From Carposina sasakii (taxonomy: Eukaryota; Arthropoda; Insecta; Lepidoptera; Carposinidae), in assembly GCA_014607495.2 (NCBI GenBank), contig CP053162.1, positions 5,588,469 through 5,652,468 of the forward strand: a stretch of DNA of 64,000 nt. The letters are read 5' to 3'. The first letter of the stretch is position 1. The number at the start of each line of letters is the position of its first letter. Shown one piece after another: positions 55,490 through 64,000 of this stretch. Below the pieces are notes generated by a model. It searched no databases, had not been told where the DNA came from, and saw nothing but the letters and a program-made list of their open reading frames with translations. A program made the translations under genes and the position numbers.

Positions 55490-55600
55490 CCCTCAAAATT
55501 GGTCAGAAGTGGCACCATGTGGTTCTATCGGGCCTTGGTGCTCTGTCTACCCCGTAAGGGATAAAGGCGCAATTATATGTATGTACGAGTAGGTATGTAT
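55490..55600 (+). mobile_element. Short SINE-like repeat with TATG tail
   Basis: TTGGTCAGAAGTGGCACCAT, TTCTATCGGGCCTTGGTGCT, CCCGTAAGGGATAAAGGCG; best copy of the 16970 family. Confidence 0.65.
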
Positions 55601-55918
55601 GCTTTTGGCCTCAGCTTTTGGCCTAACAGTTCCGTTGGATGATGGCACCAGCTATAAAAAATCTTAGTTTCGGCATAGGAGTTATTTTAAGAAACGGACT
55701 CTACCTTAGACAGATATTTCACATTTCACGAATTGGCAAAATTATAACTGATGTTTTCTTTAACGTATAACTACATGGCATCGAAAGTTTCTTATGAGTT
55801 TCGAAAGTGGGAATATTTAAATTGGACTAAATATTTATGGCCACAGTACAATACGACCTAGTTATTTAAGTTTTATTGTACTTATATGTTTATAGATATT
55901 GTTATTTTTATCAGAGTT

Positions 55919-56739
55919 ATGGCAATGTTGGTATTGCTAGTATCGTTTCTGTCACTTATTGGGGTCATTGTAAGTACATATTTTGAAATAAGTTTAGGTA
56001 GGTACTTCATTTGCCATTCACTTGAAATTGTGTTCTGATGAAAATATTAATTATATATTCATAAAATATTCATAGTATATTCTTGTAACGCAGTGCCGTT
56101 GGTAATTAATAACCGAGTTAAATTCGATGAAAAATAGAATTCTCACCGTTTTGAAAATAAGTTAATATTCGTGTGTTACTTGTGTGTGAATCCGTTAAGG
56201 ATGTAGAATTAGTAATTATTGAGGTAGCTTTATAAACCGTAAATTGTGTATGTAATAGGTATAGGTATATACCTAGTTTTGAATTATAAAAAACAGTAAA
56301 TAAAAATTCTATAACCAAAAAAGAATTGATCCCATGTTCACATTATCAAATTATTTCTAAATAATCTTCTGATTGAAATATATCATGCCGTAACTTACAG
56401 ATATGTAATTATGATTATTCAAAAATTAGAGAAGACTATGATAATAATATAGGTAAAGCTGACTTTAACAACAATGAAAATAGTAATATTGACGTAAATG
56501 ACTATAAGCCTATAGGAGATGTTCCTGATTATAGTCAGACTTACCACTACGAGCAAGCATTTGACGATAATGTTAAAGGTGATCTACGAGAAGGTGAGGG
56601 AAGTAATGCAGGATTTGACTTCCAAAAGTTTTTTCATAAATCTTGGGAGTGGACAAAAGAAACATTTAAAAAAATTTGGGAAGGAGCAAAAACACTGGTA
56701 AACCAGGGAATGGAGAAATTGAGTAGTTTATTTAAATAA
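55919..56739 (+). CDS. Secreted acidic/Trp-helix peptide K, 129 aa
   Basis: Exon 1 is 55919-55969 (MAMLVLLVSFLSLIGVI) with donor GTAAGT. Exon 2 is 56401-56739 after CCGTAACTTACAG, phase 0, opening IC. The first about 70 mature residues are Asp/Asn/Tyr-rich and strongly acidic (NYDYSKIREDYDNN; NNNENSNIDVNDYKPIGDVP). The C-terminal 38 are cationic, with Trp spaced along an amphipathic helix (FDFQKFFHKSWEWTKETFKK; IWEGAKTLVNQGMEKLSSLF; K). Exon 1 is nearly identical to that of the 58773 gene, and TTTATAGATATT is conserved upstream in both. An acidic spacer followed by a cationic helix resembles precursors of membrane-active peptides; this is inference. No dibasic cleavage site is clear. Confidence 0.8.
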
Positions 56740-57748
56740 TTTTATACTGTATCGAAAACATGTAGTTAAATATTGTTTTTTATAATTAAAGCTTCTAAGT
56801 AAATAATGATAAAAGTACATTGTTTTTTTATTAAAATTTCTAACGCATAGTAACTAATACTAATACAATATGAATATAAAATATCATTTCCATTGAGGGG
56901 TCGCCCACCACCGGGCCCTACACCCTCCGCTGACCCTCGGATCTGCCAACTCATGGTCACGAACACAAGACACTACTGTCGCAACGAGAAGCCAGATCCA
57001 AGCACCTAGCATGCAACCATAAATACATAGCTACTAATCCGAAATATGTTTTTTAATCGACATATGTTTCGCCAACACCCGTGGCATCATCAGGATTAGT
57101 TTTCCATGTTAGTTCTAACTACCGAACAGACTAACTAACAAGGTAAAGTACGGGACGGAAATTCCAAATATTATCTAGATTGAAGGGCAGATTTCAAAAG
57201 TTACGAACATTTAATTTTCTAACAATAGCTTTAAAAAGGTAAGCATTTCAAAGCTATTCAAAGTAACCACAATTAGAAGTAGAATACTCAAATAACTAAT
57301 CTTAAATTAACTTAAGTTATCTTAATATCTTAAATAAACACTAATTCGTGTATTGAAATCTAATCTAGAAAACTAGAAAACGAACGTTCGGTTACGGAAA
57401 TGGTCGTCAAATATGGAACTTAATAGTAAAACACAATAGTAATAATTTTCCGTGTTATTACAAAAATCTCTAAACATTGTTCAAGCTAAACTAATCTAAA
57501 CTGTGAAAGATTTTTCATACATTTTGATGTGAAATGTTGTTTAATTTGTGTTTAATTTTGACATTGTTTGATATTATTATATAGTATAGTTTAAATTATT
57601 TTAAAAAGCGTGTTAAAAATCCATACTGGCAACGTCATCGGTCATTACTAAAACATCCCCATGTTATTAGTTTAAGGGCGGATTTTGCAATAAGTAAAAA
57701 GTTGTAACTGAGGAATGAATTTAATGATTTTTTTCTCTTAAATTAGAT
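56740..57748. other. 3' flank and spacer with the second 33-bp block
   Basis: Positions 56902-56934 repeat the GC-rich block of 49326-49358. From 57050, ATCGACATATGTTTCGCCAA and GTGGCATCATCAGG look like part of a mobile element. No gene. Confidence 0.4.
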
Positions 57749-58297
57749 TAAAGCTGTAACAAACCGTATGTATTCGTTACTGAGTAACGGGTACTCCATC
57801 GAGTACCGAGTAACGATACGTTACACAGGAATTCGTCTCGTTACTCGCATATTTCGTATCATGGGTATTTTTCGTATAGGTACCATACACTGATTCGGAT
57901 CGCAAGTGGTGTATTGATACGATCCCCGATTTCAAAAACGATGTTTAGATTTGATTAAAGTATTTTTTTATTTCTCCAATGTTTTTTTTTACTGTTTTGT
58001 ACTATTCCTTGTAATATAATTTAAGTTTATGGTTAAGATTTTCTAAATATAAAAAAAAATATTCATAAAGAAAATGGAAAAAATTCTTTACCCGAGTGGG
58101 AATTTTCTAAATAGTACATCCATTGCAAATTTGGTAGATTACATCGACAGTTCACGACGATTCGACTCGTTCGTTACCATACTACATACTATACTATATT
58201 ATGCGGCATCAGAAGTAAAGAGTAACGTAACGAGTACTAATGGTCAAAGTAACGAATACATACGGGTACGCTTTATTTCGTTACTTTTACACCTCTA
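57749..58297. mobile_element. hAT-type MITE, 549 bp, with 8-bp target duplication
   Basis: AATTAGAT at 57741-57748 is repeated at 58298-58305. Ends TAAAGCTGTAAC and (inverted) TAGAGGTGTAAA are imperfect inverted repeats. Inside, CCGTATGTATTCGTTAC (57764-57780) is exactly inverted at 58249-58265. The inside has many GTAAC/GTTAC words and no transposase. Confidence 0.85.
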
Positions 58298-58772
58298 AAT
58301 TAGATTAACATAGAGACTGCATCAACCTTATTTTCCAAATATTATCTGTCCATTGGAAATATCGGCCCTAAATAATTTCATTTGCAAAACAAAAGGAAAC
58401 CTCAACGGATATTCTCTGACCAAATGGACGAGTACCCCAAATCCATGAGCATGCATGAAGAATATCATGAAAGTAGATGAAGCGAAAGAGGACTGGTGCA
58501 AATGGAGATCCGTGAAAGCGGCGCGATTTTATATATTTATCTACTTTTGAGAATATACTTTTTATTATTGTTTAAATAGTGCTCTGATTTGAAAGGTATG
58601 TATGGTCTCACAGTTTAATGTGAATTTCTATATGTAAATTGGCATAAAAATATAATCCACTTATGGTGGGTAAGTATTTCAAAATGTAACAAATATTTAT
58701 GAGCACTATTGTGTTGAAGTTTTATGCAATATATTATTTTATAGATATTAGCTACTACGTTTTATCAGAGTT
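58298..58772. other. Spacer and upstream region of the next gene
   Basis: Contains at about 58450-58490 the same fragment as 3908-3960. Directly upstream of the next gene TTTTATAGATATTAG is shared with the 55919 gene. Confidence 0.4.
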
Positions 58773-60165
58773 ATGGCAATGTTGGTATTACTTGTGTCGT
58801 TTCTATCACTTATTGCGGTCATAGTAAGTAGCGAATTTTAAATATGTTTAGATATTCACTTTGTTCATTCATATATGCTTACTCAAAAATAAAACCGAAT
58901 AGTATATTTTCACGACATTAAAATATCTTTGAGGAACTTGAAAGATGAGAAACGAGGAAATCACATTATGGATGTTGAATAAGTTTTTAAGTGACATCGC
59001 TTTTAGTTTAAGTTAAAAAAATTAAGGCGGCGTGTATGCTAGTAAGGGATAAAAATAATTCGGTAAATCTTGCAAATGACCTTATCTATAGGTATACTAA
59101 TATAGTGATTCGAGTAAATATACAGAATTACTTAGACCTGCCCCCCTAGCATGACCACGCATCGTGGATATCATATCGTACGATATCGTATTGACTCTAT
59201 ACAAAATCAACATGGCGGCTATATTTGTCGTAATTCGACAGGCTAAATGTCGATAAATCGGTTTATCATATCGTGTTTCGCAGGTCATGCTTGCTGATCT
59301 GGCCGGGTTTTGGTCCATTGTTATATAGATATACGTGGAGTAGGTAAAGATAAATAATATTACTTAGGTTTAGACTTACTCTCCAGTGCATGAAATACAT
59401 TTGTGACCTACATGTTTACGCTTGGAGGCTTAGGTCAGCCCTCGTTCTCATTCAAGTATATAATTAAAGTTAAACAATTCATATACCTGAAAGTCAATTC
59501 ATTAAAATATGTATTTAATACCTGATTATTATCGAACAAGCAAATACACGATTTTATGAATTCGGTTTTTGACATCAATATTGTGTAAATAGTCCGTACC
59601 TTTGTTGGTAGAAAAGCAACTTAAGTTTTAGGAGATGTCTTTCTCTAAAATCTTCCTAAGCGGTCTTTTTAGGGATCACAGGTGATACTGAGTAAGTCTC
59701 ATACATAATTTACAGGTGTGTAAGAAGGATGCTGATACTCATAAGGAAGACATTGATGAATTTACTACATTGAGTTATGATGACATAGAGAGCTATCTTA
59801 ACAAGGAAGGTAAATATAGCAATAGAAAACCACTACGCCGGAATGAAAATAAAGTTAAAACCGTTCCTAAAACGAAAACCCAAAACGATTTTACCACGTT
59901 AAGTCATAAAGAAATATCAGCTTATCTTAATTTTTATGATGACGATAATAATGTAATACGTCCAGGACTACGCCAAGTTGTAGATCCTAAGTTATCGTCC
60001 ACTCAATCTGCTTTTGACAAAATTGTAAGTGAGTGGTCACAAGATCCGCAATCGAATTTGAAAAAATTTATTCAGTGGAGTAAAGAGACATTAAAGAAAG
60101 CTTGGGATGAGACAAAAAAGTTTTTTACATGGAGCTGGCAGCAGCTGCGGGATATATTTACGTGA
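58773..60165 (+). CDS. Secreted acidic/Trp-helix peptide L, 166 aa
   Basis: Exon 1 is 58773-58823 (MAMLVLLVSFLSLIAVI) with donor GTAAGT. Exon 2 is 59716-60165 after ATAATTTACAG, phase 0, opening VC. Two internal repeats, (E/D)FTTLSYDDIESYLN and DFTTLSHKEISAYLN, are separated by a basic stretch (NRKPLRRNENKVKTVPKTKT). After a linker comes W-S-Q-D-P and a cationic Trp-rich helix (NLKKFIQWSKETLKKAWDET; KKFFTWSWQQLRDIF; T). It is a tandem paralog of K with an insertion of the FTTLS repeats. One Cys at the start of the mature chain, shared with K. Family not recognised; secretion is clear from the signal peptide. Confidence 0.82.
59146..59293. mobile_element. Small TIR element in the intron
   Basis: CTAGCATGACCACGC on the left and GCAGGTCATGCTTG on the right are inverted. 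A related piece lies at 55368-55450 (GCCTAGCATGACCAGCGAAA, CACGATATGATAAA). Confidence 0.55.
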
Positions 60166-60324
60166 AGTGTTCTGACAAATTAGGAAGTATAAGCATATTC
60201 TAGTGCTGTGACATATATGTCTACTTTAAGTATTAGTATTTTATAGTTTTGTTACTTTAATATCATAAATATGTAATTTAATAATATTATACAAGTGAGT
60301 TTAATTAAAATCATATATATAAAA

Positions 60325-60495
60325 TTCTTGTGTCACAATGTAAGTTACCATAATCCTCCGAAATGGCTTAACCGATTTTAATTTTAAAAAATTATGCATA
60401 TTCAGTAGGTCTGAGAATCGGCTACTATCTATTTTTCATACTGCTAAGTGATAAGGGTTGTACACGCGAACGGAGCCACGGGCAACAGCTAGTAG
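60325..60495 (-). repeat. Dispersed retroposon, inverted and worn
   Basis: AAAATTCTTGTGTCACAATG, AATGGCTTAACCGATTTTAA and CGGAGCCACGGGCAACAGCT are a divergent copy related to 39660-39875 by layout. Confidence 0.45.
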
Positions 60496-60714
60496 CCTTA
60501 TAATAATATACCTAGAAAATTAGTATTGGATACCTAATTTGATTGTTATTAAAAAATCTTAATTATATGAATTCGTGATATATTGTGAACGCTATGGAAT
60601 ATATTTTTACAACAGGCAGAGTGTTAGGTCTTGGTGTACCGAGTGATTTTCCCCAGACTTAACTTTACACAAGCCGCCTTACTTTTATTGACATAAACTA
60701 ATGAGGTGCCATGA

Positions 60715-61743
60715 ACATTATGCCTTATGTTATAAATATTTTACTGGATTGTCATTATAAGTATTTCTAGAGATTACGGACTTAGTGCAAAGGGGCATAA
60801 GGGGCATGATTTACAGATATGTGTTAGTAATGAAGATATTAAGGGGAAAATTAAGTAGTAATAAAGGTCAAAAAGATATCCATAATAAGGGGGATAAAGA
60901 TGACAAGAAACAAAGCGGAATCCGCTGATTTGTAGATATATTTGAGGATGCATTTGCTACTCTCACCGTAACAGAAAGCTGCAATAATTTTACTACTCTA
61001 AGTTTTAAAGAAACAGCAGAAGATTTTAGCAAAGATGATACTTATGATTATTACAAGAAAGCACCTGTACTACACAACATTATAGATAAACTTACAACTA
61101 TTTCCAAAAGAAATGCCAATGACTACATCACACTGAGAGATAAGGATGTAGCCGGTTTTTTAAAGGTAGATCTAATTTACATTATATTAGGTAATATGTT
61201 ACTATTAAGCTTACACTCAAGGGTAAGATTTGGTTACCATGACAATTAATTGACCTGATGTTTGTTTGTTTTCTTCGGATCTAAAGGCTGGGCTGTAAAG
61301 AAGTAGGATCAAAGATCTCTTAAGGCAAGAGAAATGCAAATGTTAAGATGAACATTAGAAAATATTATTTTGTTGTATCCTAAGTATTATAAAATTATTA
61401 ATAAAGAAATGGAAAAAATTCCGCGTGTCAGTGCTCTAACCACTGAGCATCCTAAGTATCCTAAGTACTAAACTACTTGTTTAATGTTGCAAGGATTCGT
61501 GAAGATTTTATCTTAAGTTTTGGTTTTACTTTTTTGTTATAGAGACACACCTTCCGGAGTGGCGATGACAACGAATTGCGTCGACGACGCCAATTTAGTG
61601 AAGGATTGACAACTGACCATTCACATTTTTACAAAGTAGCTAGAAAGTGGAAAGATCATCCGTCAATAGAATTGTGAAAATTCGTGGAATGGAGTATAGA
61701 TACAATGCAAAAGGTGGAGTGCCAAACAAAGAGATTCTTTTAA
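60715..61743 (+). pseudogene. Decayed fourth member of the acidic/Trp-helix family
   Basis: A remnant first exon (about 60725-60757) keeps ATTG-TCATT, but the donor reads ATAAG instead of GTAAG. A second-exon start (60817, after TTTACAG) reads IC like gene K and soon meets stops. From 60980 to 61165 the frame is NNFTTLSFKETAEDFSK and NDYITLRDKDVAGFLK, matching the FTTLS repeats of gene L. After 377 extra bases with GT-AG ends (61166-61542) the frame resumes in phase with RHTFRSGDDNELRRRRQF, then ARKWKDHPSIEL, a stop (TGA), KFVEWSIDTMQK and a final stop. This aligns with the WSQDP/KKFIQWSKETLKK part of L. Several stops and the lost donor mark it as dead. Confidence 0.72.
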
Positions 61744-62029
61744 TCGAGCTAAAACTAATTGAAGCGCTAAAAGAGACTTTTATATAGGAACTATGGGTAA
61801 TTTTTGTAAATACTAGATAAACGTGATTTTCTATTAAATTACTCCTGTTTGTGAAATAATATTACAAGGGTTACTTTGAACTTTAAACATTTTATTGGGA
61901 AAGCGAGACTTTGCCCCACAAGCAGTGCATAGCGACATTCATTTCCATAACGCTATGGTTTTCTAGAATAGCGATGACGTATTAACACCGTAAGATTTCG
62001 TTAAAATTAAGCTTTGAAATCTACCTGTA
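61744..62029. other. Spacer
   Basis: No feature seen. Confidence 0.3.
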
Positions 62030-62220
62030 CAGTGTATAAGGTGCATGTTAAGCAAAATGCTATGTGTAGCACTAACTCAAAAATTTAAGTCTCGGAATCA
62101 CATGTCTATTTTTCAAGATTGTATTCCTGAACATTCCTAATTTAGTTATCCTGATAAAAATATCAGAATAAGTAAATATGTCATTTCAAGTCTCTTGTAG
62201 ATAGGTTGTCTATAATGAGC
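62030..62220. mobile_element. Worn relative of the 51920-52150 MITE
   Basis: GCATGTTAAGCAAAATGCTA, CATGTCTATTTTTCAAGATT and GTCTATAATGAGCTATCT parallel the order of segments in the MITE at 51920-52150. Confidence 0.5.
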
Positions 62221-62344
62221 TATCTTCATCGTCATCAGGAAATCCTAGCTTAGACATCAGAATGATCTATTAATGTACAAAATACTTACACACTACAATT
62301 TTATAAATTTATATAACTACTGTCTGTACATACCGTGTCAAATA

Positions 62345-62825
62345 AGAATAAACGTTTATTATTATTATTATTCTTTATTGCACATACACAAAAAGAAATA
62401 TGGCATACAACATTAAAGAAGAGATGCATGTACAATGGCAAGCTTATCTCTACCAGAGATCTCTTCCAGCAAGCCAAGCAAGTAAAGAGAAATTGTTAAC
62501 AACAGGGTAACATGTGCAATTAAACAAATTCTAAGAAACTACAAAACTACATTAAGAAAAAAAGGAGAAAAACAAATGACAGCATATTCAAATAATGGAC
62601 AGGTAGTGATCCTTCAGCTTTTCCCTAAATGTGCCAACAGTGTGACAATCTCTAACCGTGTGGGGTAATTCATTCCAGAGCTTAACCGCCCGAACCGAAA
62701 AAGAATACCCAAAAGCCCCAGAATTAAATCGGGGAGTACAAACTCTTGAGCAGTGATGCCGTATTGGATCGGAGAGGCCGATCTCTTGAAAAGAGATATT
62801 TAAAGCGCTCACTGAGATATAACGG
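62345..62825 (-). mobile_element. CR1/Jockey-type LINE 3' end
   Basis: The minus frame 62588-62812 contains GYSFSVRAVKLWNELPHTVR and FREKLKDHYLSI, the conserved C-terminal tail of this LINE class. A 3' UTR identical in most positions to 4952-5206 follows, with a GCAATAAAG(AATAAT)n tail at 62345-62375. Confidence 0.8.
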
Positions 62826-62837
62826 AGAAAAATTAAA

Positions 62838-63480
62838 TTATATTATTGTATCTCTTTCGAAATTCACGGGACTACAGAGTCTTGGTCCTTTGAGAGGCGT
62901 GCATCGGGCCGTAGCCAAGATGTAGAGGCCCTTTTAAGAGAGCATTATATGGTATCGGATACACATGGCGGATACCATCACCGATTGCACAATATGATAC
63001 ACCTGGTCATGGTCCCCGCCATGTGCAAAGACTATTGGAGTGCAGATCTGAGTCGTGCGATGGAAAATTAAGGCCATGGGCTATAGGGTTGAATGTTGGG
63101 TGGCTGTATAAGGGCTATTGTATATAGGGCGACTATCGGACGCCTGCCATAACAATCTAGTCCCAAAATTGTGAGGTGGCAGGCGGTGACTTGCCGCCCG
63201 TAATATAAGGCCATGAGGTGGGCTTCCCATAAGTGGCGCATGCCGGGGAGGCAACACCGGCGCGGGCGGCTAAGGGTGCAGAGAGGTGAGACTGCGGGGC
63301 GTGAACGTTAGTTACCCCCGGCGTTATGACATTTTACACTTCCACCCTGGAGCAAAGGTTCCGCTCTTGCGCTGTTCCCTCTTAGCCGGCCAATAAAGGC
63401 AAGCTTAGAGTCGAGGGCCAAAGATGGTAAAGTAGCCCTCTGAACTCGGATCCGTGGTGACGCCAATCACCAAAAGCTTC
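62838..63480. repeat. Interspersed repeat, longest copy
   Basis: ATTGTATCTCTTTCGAAATT, GGTCCTTTGAGAGGCGTGCA, GGGCCGTAGCCAAGATGTAG and ACACATGGCGGATACCATCA match 29386-29940 in order, and one piece matches 3560-3580. The part after 63120 is GC-richer (TAACAATCTAGTCCCAAAAT; GCATGCCGGGGAGGCAACAC) with no open frame. Class unknown. Confidence 0.55.
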
Positions 63481-63519
63481 GCCACAAAGCTGTCCTGCGG
63501 TCTTATTATTATAATTATA

Positions 63520-63630
63520 TTGTAGTCTACTGCTGGAAGTAGGCCTCCTCCAGAGCACGCTACAAGGCTGTGCACTGCCATGGGGGGTATTTGCCCATGG
63601 TCATCACGCTGGCAGGCGGGTTGGTGACCG
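63520..63630. repeat. Repeat sharing the RTE 3' tail
   Basis: TGTAGTCTACTGCTGGAAGT, CTACAAGGCTGTGCACTGCC and CACGCTGGCAGGCGGGTTGG match 18724-18842. Confidence 0.5.
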
Positions 63631-64000
63631 ATAATAACAATCCCAACAAATGAACCTACCCCCCATTTTGAAGATTAATAAACGTAGGACATATTTATTT
63701 GGTTAATGTTGTCTAAAAAACTCAAAATATTTTCAAGTTGCTAACATGGCAAGGGACAAGCTGGGAGAGCGCGGGAAAAAACTGACGATTATTACTGCAG
63801 GGTACTGGAATCATTGGAGGGCCACTTTAGTTATTAAAGGAAAAAAATATTAATGTCATCTAATAAGACCAAACTTCATAAAACTCTTTCGTTGCTTCGT
63901 GGATAACATAAAATACGCAGACGAAATATTTTTTTTACTTGCCAGGCTGTAACATACGAGTGTTCACAGCCTGTATCTCAAATGTGATATTTTAAATGTA
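63631..64000. other. Right-edge stretch without a gene
   Basis: AT-rich, no repeat match noticed and no supported frame. Confidence 0.3.

Noticed and set aside
61420..61455. tRNA-like sequence (minus strand GCTCAGTGGTTAGAGCAC)
   Set aside because: Only an A-box-like part is present, with no cloverleaf or B box nearby. Best read as a SINE remnant, not a tRNA gene.

Overview
The window looks like nuclear DNA of an insect, most likely a moth or butterfly. It is AT-rich, has long gene-poor stretches, and is dense with small transposons: SINEs with (TATG)n tails, 5'-truncated RTE and CR1/Jockey-type LINEs, mariner and hAT relics, and TTAA-flanked elements. The genes have tiny first exons, GT-AG introns and TATA boxes. 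The order is inferred from this general pattern, not from a diagnostic gene.

Nearly every host gene I can support encodes a small secreted protein with the same architecture. A first exon of 4-17 codons starts the signal peptide, a phase-0 intron follows, and one second exon carries the rest. From left to right: (1) a Gly-rich array on the minus strand (an exon at 203-217 whose gene runs off the left edge, then genes at 1703-2484, 4589-5588 and 15625-16577); (2) a single-exon Tyr/Pro/Gly-rich secreted protein (19342-19695) and a short secreted peptide (23222-24735); (3) genes whose first exon begins MSS (25806-26318 minus; 26783-27615 and 30683-31170 plus) with two more 3' exons (27987-28343, 32291-32683) that lack a clear first exon of their own; (4) a homologous pair of 64/63-aa peptides (33731-35113, 35386-35770); (5) an 80-aa helical peptide (41216-43314); (6) a single-pass membrane protein (43987-44457 minus); (7) a gene built of micro-exons (46623-49942 minus); (8) a plus-strand family with acidic middles and Trp-rich cationic C-termini (52157-53660, 55919-56739, 58773-60165) plus a decayed fourth member (60715-61743).

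The largest mobile element is an apparently intact Ty3/gypsy-type LTR retrotransposon (7248-13146) with identical 209-bp LTRs, a 4-bp target duplication and one 1518-codon gag-pol frame. Its 3' non-coding region is an array of about a dozen short hairpins, many sharing a TTNAGA-like loop.

The two strongest candidates for something undescribed are the micro-exon gene, whose 27/42-nt cassettes are all phase 1-1 and encode V-x-V-V-(D/N) units, and the wider cluster of diverged, Cys-poor, amphipathic secreted peptides. A role in defence, secretion or reproduction is speculative; no known family was recognised.
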